This document shows positions 28,574 to 40,999 of a stretch of 64,000 nucleotides of DNA, piece by piece. The translations under genes and the position numbers were made by a program. How positions within the stretch are numbered: position 1 is the stretch's first letter; the number at the start of each line of letters is the position of its first letter. The notes under the pieces are model-generated. The model was not told the origin of the DNA, did no database searches, and saw only the letters and a list, made by a program, of their open reading frames with translations. Source of the DNA: Cichorium intybus (Eukaryota; Streptophyta; Magnoliopsida; Asterales; Asteraceae); contig CM042017.1 in NCBI GenBank assembly GCA_023525715.1, positions 81,373,357-81,437,356 on the forward strand. The letters are read 5' to 3'.

Positions 28574-30584
28574 CTTATGTGATGTAGGGTACAAACACAA
28601 AACACAGATTAATCTTGTTGATTCACTGAATACCAGGACAACCTCTTCTAACCAACGTTAATTAAATAAATCACGTAGTTAGGCTCAAATTCTGTTCAAA
28701 CCAAGAACAAGGAATTTGGGGTAAAAAACTGAAATTTCATAAAAATCAAGTCTGAATGGCTAGGGCGCATAAACAAACCCTAAATAAGAAGAAAAATTTT
28801 GAATGGGCCTAAAAAGAGTCACGGGCCAAACACAAACCCAAAAACAAAACCCAAAATTACGAAAAAAAACTTAAAATGGCCCGTAAACTCTTCCAGAAAG
28901 CGTTTTATGGGCTAAAAAATGGGCAAGGCCCCTATGTGTCCTTAGGACGTTCTGCTCCTCGTTCCAAGCTTCGTTGGCCCAAAATGGAGGCCTGTAGCCA
29001 AAGTTATGGCCATTTACGTGAAGCCCCTTTTGTCACACGATCTTGGGCCTCCAGAAACATAAGTGCCCATTCCTCCATGCTAGGGCCTGCATCATTACCC
29101 TCTGGATAGACAAAATTCGACCTCGAATGTGATGTAGGCTCATCATCTGAAGAATCCCCATGAAAAGGCACCAAGTGTTTCACATTAAAAGCATCGGAAC
29201 AACGAATATGACTTGGCAACTTTAGACGATAAGCGTTAGAGTTTGTTTTCTCCACAATCTCTATTGGTCCAATCTTTTTGGCTGAAAACTTGTTTGTACT
29301 CACCAACCGAAAAACGATCTTTAGTCAAAACCGCCCAAACAAAGTCACCCACGTCAAAATCAACTTGCCTGCGCTTCTGATTTGCATCATGCTTGTACTT
29401 AGAATTGGCTTGAACCAAGTTGGCATGAATAGCTTTATGAAATTCATGTAACCCCTCAACAAAATCTTGCACTTTCTTGGGAACAGAACTAGAACTAGGA
29501 AGTGACATCAAATCAAGTGGCCCTCGTGGCTGGGTAGAATAGACCACCTGAAACGGACTAAACCCAGTACTTCGGTTGACAGCATGATTATGAGCAAACT
29601 TAGCTTGACATAGCTTCTGATCCCAAGCCTTCACATAATCACCCACCAAACACTGTAAAAGATTACCAAGGGATCGGTTAACAACATTTGTTTGCCCATC
29701 TGTTTGAGGATGATAGGACTACTAAAATTGAGTTGAGTATTCACCATTTTCCACAAACTACACCAAAAATGACTCAAAAACCGAGTGTCTCGATCAGATA
29801 CAATAGAAGATGGCAGACCATGCAAACGGTAGACTTCCCGGAACAATAACTAAGCCACATTAACCGCATCTATCGTCTTTTTGCATGGGATAAAGTGCAC
29901 CATCTTAGAGAAACGGTCAACAACTACGAAAATTGAATCGTTACCCCCGTTGTGTACGTGGTAGCCCCAACACAAAATCCATGCTGATATCTACCCAGGG
30001 CTGCAAAGGAACAGGTAAGGGCATATAAAGTCCAACATTGGTAGTTGTACCCTTTGAAACTTGACAGATTCTGCATCTTTTAACAAATCGTTCCACTTAT
30101 TTCCGCATAGTAGGCCAAAAATAAGACGACTGCACCAACTGTAAAGTGCGATCTCGGCCAACATGCCCCTCACCATGCAACTCTTTGATTATTTGAAGGC
30201 AAAGACTCGAATCAGGGATACATTATTGATTCCCTTTAAAAAGGAAACCGCCATGCACTAGAAAGTCTGACCTCCGTCCAGATTGTACATCCTGTAGAAC
30301 AACAGAAAAATAAGGATCAACTGTAAGTTGCTCCATTAGGACATCGATCCCTGGCACACCAAGCCTCATAGACACCAGCAAGTTACTCCTCCTGCTCAAG
30401 GCATCCGCCACCCAATTCGAAGTTCCAGACTTGTGTTTCACAACAAAAGTAAATTTCTCCAAATAATTCATCCACCGCCAATGCTTATGAGACACCTTAT
30501 CTTGGCTGTGAATGTGCCTTAAAGAATCATGATCTGTGAACAAAACAAACTCCTTATGGAACAGTTAGTGTCGCCAATGCTTCA
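28574..30584 (-). mobile_element. Truncated Ty3/Gypsy element
   Basis: The minus-strand element ends at TGATGTAGGGTAC (28574) and runs through its 3' non-coding region (about 28574-28990) into the pol C-terminus, integrase and RNase H. At 30585 it is cut by the 5' LTR of a Copia element; reverse transcriptase, protease and gag are missing. Confidence 0.82.
28990..30584 (-). pseudogene. Gypsy RNase H-integrase polyprotein fragment, frameshifted
   Basis: In minus-strand order: RNase H end (FTDHDSLRHIHSQ, WMNYLEKFTF, NWVADALSRR) at 30543-30223; the integrase zinc-binding region at about 30180-30000; the catalytic core with FVVVDRFSKMVHF and IVSDRDTRFLSHFW at 29960-29740; then WDQKLCQAKFAHNHAVNRSTGFSPF and the C-terminal region at 29649-29004 ending with LMFLEAQDRVTKGA. 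Several frameshifts and stops break the frame. No chromodomain is evident. Confidence 0.82.
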
Positions 30585-31608
30585 TGTTAGTGCAAATCGG
30601 GTCGTTGACCAACCTGGCGTTTGTTTGATGGTTTATTTGTTTGTTTTAGAAATGTTTGTTGAACAATATCCTATCTTTATTTTCTATGTATGCTCCGAAT
30701 GACACTTTGTTTATCTATGAAATTGTTTAAGTCTTGAATACTAGTGTTTACAATTATTACATGGATGTCCGAAATGAATTGAACCGAAATCCACTCTTGG
30801 ATTTCGGTATGCGTTGCAAGTTCAGGAGCTAAAGATCGGAAGTCGGCTCAAGCTCTAGATAGGAAGTAATGATCAGAAGAACAATGTCGGAACTCTAAGT
30901 ATGAAAGAACTTGGATTTTGGTTCAACAATTCAAGCATCTTCTGAAGATTCAAAAGATCAGCAATTCAAGTATCAGTCCGCCATACCGAAGTTAACCCTT
31001 AACTTCGGTACCAATCAGAAGAAGCATTCATATCAAGAATAGAAGATCAAGATAAATCGTCCATGAAGATATCGACAGAGATAATCAGCCCAGTCTGCTT
31101 TAGCACAAATTAGGAAAGTCAACTAGTGACTACAAAAGAAATATGACGTGTTAGAACAGTGTCATCAGAAACATTTATTGTTAGACAGTCAAATCATACT
31201 TAGGTTATTATCCGTTGTGTAATACAAGATGAACTGGCTTGTAGTTCATTTTGTCCATAGGTCTTTTTCCAGTGGATATTCTCCTTACACTATAAAAGGA
31301 GAGTTCCACCCCTTTGTATCTTCATGGTTTGGAGAACTGATATGTAACTCTGTTTCTTTGATATATGATATTCTCCTATTCCATCAAATATTGTTAATAC
31401 TTGTTCTAACGTTATTCTTTCTATTTCTCGCATCTCAATCTTACTGTCTTACTCTTTCTATCTTTTAAATTGTTTGTGCATTATTGTTGAGCTAAAGGAT
31501 CCATCTAAGTAATTTTCTCAAGTTTCCAAACTTGTCCTCTCATTCTGCAACTATCCCTCAAGTCTTCGGACTTGTCCATTCCTTCTGCACCTTTACTTAG
31601 ATTTAACA
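30585..31608 (+). repeat. 5' LTR of Copia element A
   Basis: About 1024 bp. A promoter-like ACACTATAAAAGGAGAG is at about 31288. The duplicated phrase CAAGT(T/C)T(T/C)C..ACTTGTCC at 31518-31580 lies just before the LTR end. Confidence 0.78.
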
Positions 31609-32381
31609 ATTGGTATCAGAGCCTATGTGGCTGTTTGTAAGATTCACTGTGCTCAGTTCGTTTAAGCTTTGGCTTCTGTAACAACCTTTGAATCCTCTAC
31701 AAACCGTGCATGCTACAAAGCTCAAGTTATTAAACTTTCCTTTTCAAATAGTTCAAAAATCTCCTTACAACCATGAAAATGAATTATTCCTTGAATGTCG
31801 CCAACAGTGTTGGGAGCTCTAACCGAGCCCCAATACTCATACCAACGGAATATAATGGCTGGGCGTCTAGAATGAGAAACTACTTGAGGAGACAAGGCAA
31901 ATATGTCTGGCATTCAGTTGAGGAGGGGCCACATGTTCCCACTTATATCCCCAGGACTAACACCGTCGAAGGTGCCCTCGGTGGAGCCCCCTACCAAGAC
32001 TGACGCCGTTAGACATCGAAAAAATGGATAACGATCAGATTGACTTTACGGAAATTTCTTGTGGTATTCCCCCTGAACTTTTCGACCTTATTTAGAACTG
32101 TACCACATCCCAAGAAATATGGGTTCTGTTACAGAACATGTTTCAAGGAACTGAAGAGGGGAAAGACAAGATACTGACCGCAAGCCTTACCCAATACAAT
32201 CAATTTTCGTCACTTCCCGGAGAGTCTCTAAGTGACTCATTAACCCGTTTCTCCCTCATCATGACTCGACTCCTGGGTGCAGGAGCAGCACGAACCAATC
32301 AGGAAATCAATCTTCGGTTTCTTGAAGGATTAGGGAGAGATTGGATGATGGTCAAAATGATTCTCCAAGACTTTGGGAAGT
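30585..32381 (+). mobile_element. Truncated Copia element A (5' LTR plus partial gag)
   Basis: The 5' LTR (30585-31608, TGTTAGTGCAAATCG...ATTTAACA) is followed by primer site TGGTATCAGAGC at 31611-31622 and a broken gag. The gag stops at 32381 where another Copia LTR starts, so element B has inserted in, or recombined with, element A. No 3' half is present in the window. Confidence 0.78.
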
Positions 32382-32395
32382 TGTTAGGTCATTAA
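31773..32395 (+). pseudogene. Copia gag fragment (element A)
   Basis: Reads APILIPTEYNGWASRMRNYL, then after stops and a frameshift LTQYNQFSSLPGESLSDSLTR and INLRFLEGLGRDW. These are Copia (SIRE-like) gag landmarks in the right order. The frame is broken near 32000 and 32090 and the 3' end is cut by the next LTR. Confidence 0.75.
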
Positions 32396-32677
32396 ATTGA
32401 TTGAGTCAATTTGCGCATCTGTTTAAGCCTTTAGATTAGCCAATCATTAATGGGTGGGCCTGTCCATTCCATAATTAGTTTTCTTATATAAGGCATGCAC
32501 GTACCCTAATTAGGGTTAACGATTTTGTAATATTTTTCGCATCTCACACAAAATAGTTCTCTCTGAATTGTTCTTGAGAGTTGCAATACAAATCATTCGG
32601 CCATTGTCATTCATATCTTGTTCTTATTATTATTCTGTATTATTGAATCTTTCGATCTATTAATTTTTGCACTCACA
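32382..32677 (+). repeat. 5' LTR of Copia element B
   Basis: About 296 bp with TTCTTATATAAGGCATGC as a TATA-like site near 32490. Confidence 0.72.
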
Positions 32678-32873
32678 ATTGGTATCAGAGCAGGAGACTG
32701 TATAATCGATACACCACTCTTCTGTCAAGTTTTAAGAGTTTGATCTTAGATATGTTCTGGTTTGTTTTAATCGTCTTAATCTATTTTAAACAACAGATCT
32801 CAATCTATTGCTCAGTTTTCTTACTCGATCTGCTTTTACACGTCTGATTCAAATTTCTTTCAAACAAGATCAA

Positions 32874-35800
32874 ATGGCGTATGAAGATCCTCATTCTCTG
32901 TCGTTCAATTTGTCTAGCAGCATTGGATCTACTACTAGGATCCCGATCCTCTTCACGAATGATTACGATTACGAGGTCTGGGCATTGCACTTTGAAGACT
33001 ATGTTCTAGGGATTGAAGAACATGGATCTACTATTTGTCATGCTATAACAGTGGAAACGTTTGCTCATGCAGCATCAAGGAGAGTCATTAAAACCCTAAG
33101 TGACTATAATGGTATTTTACTCAGCCATGCAGACACTCCTCTGGATGAGAAGAACAAACTCATGTGCAACATTAAAGCCTTCAGAATCATCAGAGAATCA
33201 TCAGATTTGCACTTCCTCCAGACACGCTAAGACTGGTCAGTTCTTGTGAAATGGCAAAGGAGATCTGGGATCGGTTGAAAGAATTGTATTCCGGTGATAC
33301 AGATCTTGAGCATTCAGTGCAAACTACTCTACTCTCCGAGTTTGGAGCCTTTGTTCAGACTCCTGATGAGACCCTGGTTCAGACGTTCAATCGTTACAAT
33401 CACCTCTTGAGCAGATTTCTCAAATACAAAATTGCTCGCAGCATGATAGAGCAAAAACTAACATTTCTGAACAACCTCTGATCCGAATGGAAGGCCGTGG
33501 TGTCAACGGTTAAGGCTCATGAACAGTTCAAGAGCTATACTTTGGCCAAACTGGTGGGAATTCTCAAATCCCATGAAAGTGAAATTACTGCCGAAGCTAA
33601 AACAACTTCTAGTATGGGAACGCTAGCTCTTGTTGCGAAGGGAAAAAAAGCCACCGAAGACGATTCAGAATTAGATATTTCTGATGAGGAGCTCACAAGA
33701 GAAGAAAAAGCTCTCATGGTTTCCATTCCTAAGAAGTTTTTCAAGAAGAACTTCTCAAAATTCAGAAATCGCGGCAAACAAGGAAGCTATAGTTCCGAGA
33801 AGCCCAAAGAGGAGGGTTTTAAGAAGCAAAAGGTTGAAGAGGAGAGAAAGGTTGTCGGTGATTCGGGTTATGATTGCCACCACTGCAAAGGCAAGAACCA
33901 CTTTGCCAAAGACTGTTTGCTCTGAAAACAAAATGAGAAAAAGGAGAAAGTCAAAGACGAAGCATATTGCGCCAAGAAAATCGCAGACCTGAAAAAGGAC
34001 GATGCTTCGGTAGCAAAGCCAGCTTTTGTAGTGAGGAAGATGATGAGGATGGTGTCGTTGAGGTTTGGTCAACGGATTCAGAAGATGAGGAGGTCCGGAA
34101 GCCGACGCATGGTCGATGTTTTATGGTGATAGAAGATTGTTCCGAACAGAGAGAGTACTTTACCGATGGGTGCCAGACTTCAGCGAGTTGTTTCGCTGCG
34201 AAACCTGTTTCGGAACAGGTGACAGAGTGTGAAGCGGTTGTCAATAAGGTACGCTCCATTCTTAAATCTCTAAATGTTTGCGCTTCTACCTATGATAAAG
34301 AATTAGATGATCTAAGGTTTACAGTTTTGAATTTTAGTGACAGCTTAAAACGAACACGTCTTAGTAATTCTAATTTGACTGATCAATTGAACAGGGTAAC
34401 ACTTAAGAATGAGGAGAGGAGAATGAAAATCGACGCATTGGAGTTAGAGTTGGTTAGGGTTAGAGATGACATCATTTATGTCAAAAGAGACAAATTGTCA
34501 CTTGTTAAACAACGAAATATTTTTTGTTTGATTGCTAAGCGTCTTTATAACAATATTACTCAACTGCATATTGATTGTGATATAGGCAGGGGGTTACATA
34601 AAATGATTTTGCCCTTTCTCGAATTGAAAGAGGACGAAATCGATGCTGATTGTTATAAGAATGAAACCATTGTTTCTTCAGATGAAGTATCAGAAGCATA
34701 TCGTATTGGACTGGACAAAACTGAAAATTACATTCAGTCCAAAGAACACAAGAACATGGTGAAAGAGTATTTATCAGAAAATGACAAAGAAGAAATTAAA
34801 ACAGCCACTTTACAGAATTTTCAGTCATTAAGCAAGAAATTGAACTCCGAAAATACTCTCACTTATGAGAATATCTCCGATTTCGATGAAAGTGAAATGA
34901 GTGAGATATCTGTAGAGGATGAGATTGATTTTTCTGCTTTTGTAAATAATCAAACTGAACCTAAGAAAAATCTCATTTCTGAAAACTCGGTTGCATTTGC
35001 ACGAATTGTTGAAAATAAAGGATCACAAGTTTTAAATGAACAAGCAACAGTTTTTCCGAAAATAAAAACTGTTCCAAACCAGGATTTTGTGAAACCAGGA
35101 TTTTGTGAAACCAGGACTGAACTCAAAAGACACTTCAGAACTTAAAGTCCTTGTTGATAACGATAATTCTGATGGTTGTGATGCTTTCTTCTGGTCTAAA
35201 CCAATCAATAATGCAGACGAAACGAAAGGTCTTTCAGAAATGACTTCTTGGAAGTCCCGAGGAACATATATCTCAGGATCTTTGAATCGCAAAGATTCAT
35301 TCTCTCAGCTAGGAACAAGTGACACAAAACCGATTCTGAATGCTCCCTTTGTACCTTATAATTCCATGCCAACTAAAATCTCAAACCAAGGGCCTATTAT
35401 GCATAAGTCTCCTAAAGAGCTTATTGCTAGAAGGAGATAGATGAATGCTTGGTACAAGAAGAATTTGAAAGAACGAAAACAATTTTGGAGGAACAAAAAT
35501 AACAAAAATTTTGTTAATTCTAACTCAAGTTCTGCTCAAAAAGTTGGCACAACTCCGATTCTGAAATCGCAACAAAATACAACCACAAGACAGATATTTC
35601 AAAAGTCACACACTTTTTCGAAAACGGTTGAAAAATCAAAATCACCTGAACCATCAAAGGCAAAAATTTTCAAACCCGTCCTCAAGACCAATGACTTGAA
35701 GGGCAAAGCCAAACTCTATCCCGAAACAATACCAAAACCAATTTTCAAAGAAGTCAAAATTACCAAAATTCAAAAGGATTTTTACTCAGAATCAAAACCC

Positions 35801-36660
35801 ATTCTCAGAACAGCCAAGTTCACAAAGGTCTCAGGAAACTTTCAACCAAAACATATTCGGAAATCAAATTCTTTTGTTTAAACAAAGTGATGTTTTGCTA
35901 AAGATGATTTGCAAATCTCCAAAATAAAAGTGTTTCGTTTCGAAAATGGGAAGAATCAACTTTCAAAGAAGAAATCATTTTGGGTTGATAAATCAAACAT
36001 ATTTCCTGTTTCCAAGAAATTCTCACATGGACCCACATTGGTTTGGGTTCCTAAATCTCTCTAAATTGTGCAGGTGATGCGTGAGGAATAGTATGATCTA
36101 GAATGGTACATCGATAGCGGATGTTCGCGTCACATGACAGGGAGAAAGGAAGAATTAAGGGAGTGTCGTTCACTACGCAATGGTGGAAAAATTCGTTATG
36201 GCAACAACGCGACGGGTGAAATCAAAGGTTATGGAATGATCTCGAACGGTGAATTTTCTATTCGCAAGGTAGCATACGTGGAAGGGTTACAACATAACCT
36301 CATCAGTGTTTCGCAACTTGGTGGTGGGATCGGGACTCAAAGTGTCCTTTGATGAAGACGGATCAGAAATCGTGGAAAAGAAAATGAAGACAATTATTCT
36401 GAAATCGAAAAGAAAGGGTGAAATGTTTCCCTTAGACATGAAACCAATCAAAGGAAAGCCGTCCATCTGCTTGCTCACACGGGCTACAAATGATGACAAC
36501 TGGCTGTGGCACAGACGTCTATCTCACATGAACTTCAGAGACATCAACAAACTGGTGATTGGTGATCTTGTGCGAGGATTACCGCTGCTGAATTCGACAA
36601 AGATCATTTGTGTTCGGAAAACAAAGCAGGAAAAGCCACTTATTCATCACTGTCAAATTT
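32874..36660 (+). pseudogene. Copia gag-protease polyprotein, decayed (element B)
   Basis: Starts at the ATG of MAYEDPHSLSFNLSSS (32874). Landmarks in order: DYEVWALHFEDYVLG; a frameshift near 33228; EIWDRLKELYSG; an in-frame stop at 33479; the zinc knuckle CHHCKGKNHFAKDC at about 33877-33918; a long coiled-coil-rich insert read at 33967-35145 (ELELVRVRDDIIYVKRDKLS); a 17-bp tandem duplication at about 35083-35116 that shifts the frame; an in-frame TAG at 35438; the protease motif YIDSGCSRHMTG near 36104; then NLISVSQLGG and LWHRRLSHMNF of the pre-integrase region. The long charged gag extension is typical of SIRE/Maximus-like Copia. Not functional. Confidence 0.82.
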
Positions 36661-36897
36661 TTGCCATATATGCTAAATTAAATAGTTTTTAGAGTATTAT
36701 GAGCAATTCAGATGGATCATAATAGTTAAGGTATGTGTGGCGTTCCTCCTCAACTATTATATTATGATGGATGATACATGCAATCATAAATTTCCCCATC
36801 ATATCATTGTCTCACACAAGACATAGGTGTCGAAGAAATGTAAAACGAGCTTGTAGAACTCCAAAAGCTCGTTCAACATCTTTTTGGGTGACCTATT

Positions 36898-38414
36898 GAT
36901 GTTTAACGAACACCTTGTGTTTTTTATAACGCGCTTTTATATTGCATATTTTACGCATTATTGGACCGTATTTTAGTTATTTTATCTTTGTAAAAGGACT
37001 AATAATGCTCTCTTTTAGTGTAAGTTCTTGTAGATGAAAAACATTCTAATTGCAGGGTTTAAAGTGTAAAATTGGCAAAGATAAAGATGAAAAACGAAGG
37101 ATAAAGATCAGGAGAAACTCGCAACGTGGGGAATGGGTCTTCGGTGCGCCGAGTGTTGGATAAGAACATGATCCAAAGTTTGACTTGAATTCAAAATGCG
37201 AAGAATCAGAGATAAGGTGGGCTTGCAACACGAAAAGCTATAGTCAACGGCGCGGACTACTAGATATTGCAACAATAAATAGAGGCTTGTAGGTTGAATT
37301 TCAGAGAATGAATACTGATCCATCGAGTAGAAATCTAGCATCTTTGACGTAATTTCTTAGTATTTCAGCTTAACGCTTCATAGTTAGCTAGCTTTAGTTT
37401 AATTTGCGATATTTCGGTTTTTGTATCAACTCTTGTGCTACGAGTATTCTGTTAGTTATATGCTCATCGTTATAATAAGTTGGTAATATTACTATAAATA
37501 ATAGGGTCCTTTTGGGTTACACGCAAGAGACGATTTAGCCAGAAGAGATCGAAAAATAAACTTGAGGGGTTAAGTTTATTAATATACCAAAGTAAATGTA
37601 TATTAATTAGAAACTAAAAAGGATAAAGGACTAAAGTGAAATGATCAATAATTTGAATTTCAAATAGTCATTATCCATAAGGGATGAGTAGCACTATAAA
37701 TACAACCCTAGATATGAGTTCTAATTAAGTGAGAAACCCTAAATTTCGTCACTCTTCCTCCCACCCTCGGTATATGGCCGATTTCTTCATAAACCCTGAG
37801 TATTACATGCTAAAACTTCAAGCAAAGGTATATAATTCATCAACGAGTGTTGGATCGTTGTCTTGAGTGCGATTACATTAGAGGAGTTCTACTTTGTGCT
37901 CTCGTCATCCTAACAATATCATATCTGAATCTTAAAAGGTATTTCTTGAACCCTCTTGAATTTACAGTTACAAAAGTGTGCATGATTATGTGATCCTGGT
38001 TAAATACGATTTTAAGTTTTGTTTCCGCTGCGTTGTTTTTATGTTATTGTATTCCAACATATTCCGCATCGAGGAATTTCTCTGACCATAGAGGTTAAGT
38101 TTCAGATCTAGGAGCAAACGTTTGGCTCCTGTTTTGGTTTATGTATCGAGAATGATTGTCGGTTTTGGTTTATTTTATAAAAAGAAGTATTCTCGGTTAC
38201 TTGGTGTTCGATCTATAGTTCATGTGCAGATCTGATTTATTTATGGTTTTGAGTTTGATTTAACGTTAAAGTGTAGTAATATTTCTGCTATAGAGTGACA
38301 CTGTAGTACGGTTTGTTATCGACACAATAGTACCAACCACGAACTCCACGGTTCGACCCTTACTTACTCTAGCTATTGGATAGTAAGGTTTTATCTTGTA
38401 TATTTGACCGCATC
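36898..38414. mobile_element. Insertion within the PIF transposase, probably LTR-derived
   Basis: About 1.5 kb separates two collinear parts of the transposase. It begins TTGATGTTTAAC and ends CCGCATCAA. From about 37500 to 38060 it contains an LTR-like stretch with a TATA site (GCACTATAAATACAACCC at about 37690) and a transcribed-looking pyrimidine-rich leader, ending ATTGTATTCCAACA. I cannot fix its ends or see a clear target duplication, and there is no coding frame. Confidence 0.5.
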
Positions 38415-38957
38415 AATGACTACGATGTGTCAGTTTTCGATGTTGTGGAGAAACTATACTTGACAAAGGTAGCCCATGAAGGATATCTGTTATCAGTGAG
38501 ATAATATGTCTTATTATTTTCTCAACCATTCACGATGTAACTCACCTTTGATGCTCGGCCTGCTAAGGCATCATTAAAAATAGGAGACCGATAGAGGACG
38601 TTAATGCCATTGCACGAACCTGGTGTTTCAAAGAATGCCTGCCATATCCATAAGTTGTATGATGCAATGGATTCCAAAATGATTATTGGTTTACCATTTC
38701 CACCTGCATATTTCCTAGCCCAGCCAGTGGGGAAATTTTTTCATTCCCACTACATGCAGTCAATGTCATCTATCATACTTGAAAATCAACGTTCTTCCCC
38801 AACATGGAGTAGTCTTTCCAAATCAACTTTATTGGGATTTCTCAGGTATCCTTCTTAAAGCATGAAATGACATATTCTACAAACTTTATAAGAGCATCCC
38901 TTGTAATAGTTTCACTAATTCTTAAATATTCATCTTGTGCATTTGCTGATGTCTCAT

Positions 38958-39100
38958 ACACCAACACCAACACCAACACCAACACCAACACCAACACCAA
39001 CACCAACACCAACACCAACACCAACACCAACACCAACACCAACACCAACACCAACACCAACACCAACACCAACACCAACACCAACACCAACACCAACACC
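38958..39100 (-). repeat. (GTGTTG)n hexanucleotide array inside the transposase
   Basis: About 24 near-perfect copies of CAACAC on the plus strand. On the coding minus strand it reads (Val-Leu)n, a multiple of three, so it does not itself shift the frame. Confidence 0.95.
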
Positions 39101-39509
39101 TGCATAGCTCTGGTACATTTCTGCAATGGTGAAAGACCTTTCTAATTGTGGCATCACGTCTTTGTTGAAAATATATGTCATTGGTTGTAACAGCTTCCAC
39201 TATACTGAGGAATAGTGGTTTTTGCATTTGAAACCTACGTCGGAAGGTTGCTTGACCATATGTCATATTGTCAACAAAGTAGTCTTCCATCAAACATGTC
39301 TCACCTTTCTCACATTCTCGATCACATTTCCTCTTTGCTCTTGGAGGTCGATCCCCTACGATCATACTTGGCATTTTATAAGTAACTCATTTATGATATC
39401 ATCAACTTGCCAATTTTGTTGAGCAACACGTTTTTTCCATTCATCATATGCATTCAAATTTGATGAATCAGAACCCGCTTCTGAGTTTTCATTATGCAAA
39501 ATTTATCAA

Positions 39510-40090
39510 AGAGATTGTAAATGAAGAGTTAGGTTGGATATAAAAGTGTGGAATCGTGATACTCTATTTATACATAAAAAATAATGACATTTGATTTTTA
39601 TATAAGATAACGTTAAATTATTTTATCAAGATAAAATCTAAACATCCAATAAAAAGTTGACACATGGAAGTGAAGATAATGTTAGATTTGATAATTGATA
39701 AAATGAAACTGACAACTCTATGTATAATAAAGTTGATACTGACAACTCCATGTGCAATAAATAATATATTAGTGACCTGTAGCTAACCTCTAAATACGTG
39801 AAATACAAAACTATAAAATAAAATATTATAGAAATACGTGAAATAAAACTACATACCAAAATATCTTACAAATGCATGAAATACCATACTACATAATGAA
39901 ATATCTTACAAATACGTGAAATACAAAACTAAAAATAAAATATCTTACACATGCATTAAAACATACAGAAAATAAAACACACAAGTTGCATCTTCATTAT
40001 CTCCCTTTCTTCCATTTAGTGTCCATAAAACTTCGGCATTAGAAAACGTTTCATGTTTTCTTCATCGGGAGACAGGGGTTCCTTTTGTAG
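39510..40090. other. AT-rich spacer between the PIF transposase and ORF1
   Basis: Contains repeated phrases GAAATACAAAACTA and TATCTTACAAATACGTGAAATA (39795-39930) in a loose tandem of about 55 bp. Probably the central non-coding part of the PIF element. I see no gene. Confidence 0.5.
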
Positions 40091-40099
40091 TAGTGTGTT

Positions 40100-40987
40100 C
40101 AAATGCACAAGTTGCATCTTTATTATCTCCCTTTCTTTCATTTTATGATCCCTTTGTTGATCTAAATCGAATTTTTTTCATGACTCCGACTTTGGTGTCT
40201 CTAGTAAGCCTCATTGCACTAAGTTTTGCAACAATTTCTTTAGAAGCCTTAACCTTTCCTTTTTCTTTTAGTCGTATCTCTACCAATTGACCTTTTAATA
40301 GTTGAACCACCACTAGTTGGCATTTCTGGGTTGGAAGGGACAGAATGTTCCCCTTCTTTGGTAATCCTTGATATTTTAGTTGAACCACTACTTTCTTCGT
40401 TACCCACTTCAAATTCAAGACGGGAACATGTTGTGTCAAGATCAAGGTGTAAAGCCCACTTTTTATGTTTACACATAAACTCATTGAAAACAATAGTGTC
40501 ATTAAACTTGCTTCCACCTTGCTAATAAATTTTATTAGCTTCATTTTCGAGATCTTTTAGACTCACTCTACTTTTTTTAGTCTATATGCTTCTTGATATG
40601 CACTAACCCATTTGTTGACACTTTTGTCAAGTCATTTCCAACGACCTTTCATTTGAGCGATGTTTCTGTTACCAAGTTTTTGTGGGTTTTCCGCTTGATT
40701 TGCATCATACAGCTCCTTCACTCGTGCCCACAATAAATTTTTTTTTTTGGTTTTTGCCACGAACCTCATTTCTACTAATGAGACAATATGCCGACATTAA
40801 AATGATGTCTTAATCAACATCCCATTTATCGTCTCTTGGATTCTTTCTAGCATTATCAGAGGTTTGAGTATTTTTGGTGACAGAAATTGGTTAAAGTTTG
40901 AGAAAAATGAGAATTTTCATAACTAAAGTAGTCATAATATTGAGAATCATCAAGATTTGAAACGATATTTGGATACGAAGGATCCAT
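40100..40987 (-). pseudogene. PIF/Harbinger ORF1 (Myb/SANT-like) relic
   Basis: The minus strand starts MDPSYPNIVSNLDDSQYYDY at 40987. Later come VKELYDANQAENPQKLGNRN, MKGRWK, VNKWVSAYQEAYRL and then MCKHKKWALHLDLDTTCSRL with EESSGSTKISR and PTSGGSTIKR. This is the DNA-binding partner protein of PIF/Harbinger transposases, with its NAM-associated C-terminal part. Stops and frameshifts (including a T-run near 40741) show decay. It lies upstream of the transposase on the same strand, as expected for one PIF element spanning about 36.7-41 kb. Confidence 0.78.
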
Positions 40988-40999
40988 GATATCAAATAC

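Larger units (their letters stand above)
32382..36660 (+). mobile_element. Truncated Copia element B (5' LTR, gag, protease)
   Basis: The short 5' LTR 32382-32677 (TGTTAGGTCATTAAATTG...CACTCACA) has primer site TGGTATCAGAGC at 32680-32691. Gag and protease follow, then a fragment of the GAG-pre-integrase domain, after which the sequence jumps at about 36660 to PIF/Harbinger DNA. Integrase, reverse transcriptase and 3' LTR are missing. Confidence 0.8.
36690..39510 (-). pseudogene. PIF/Harbinger transposase (plant transposon protein family), interrupted
   Basis: Minus-strand landmarks: NLNAYDEWKKRVAQQ (about 39450), then after a frameshift MEDYFVDNMTYGQATFRRRF, LFLSIVEAVTTNDIYFQQRRDAT, QKCTRAMQ, a long Val-Leu repeat, ETSANAQDEYLRISE, IDDIDCMHWEWKNFP, IASYNLWIWQAFF, GINVLYRSPIFND and SYIVNG. 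After the 1.5-kb insertion at 36898-38414 it resumes with QKDVERAFGVLQARFTFLRH and IVEEERHTYLNYYDP. This is the DDE transposase of PIF/Harbinger elements. It is broken by the (GTGTTG)n expansion, the insertion and several frameshifts or stops. Confidence 0.85.

Noticed and set aside
28876..29109. 77-codon plus-strand frame with a Met start
   Set aside because: It is the antisense of the Gypsy pol end and 3' region, matching the relics in the array units.
38958..39100. CRISPR-like or telomere-like array
   Set aside because: It is a simple 6-base repeat with no spacers, and CAACAC is not the plant telomere word.
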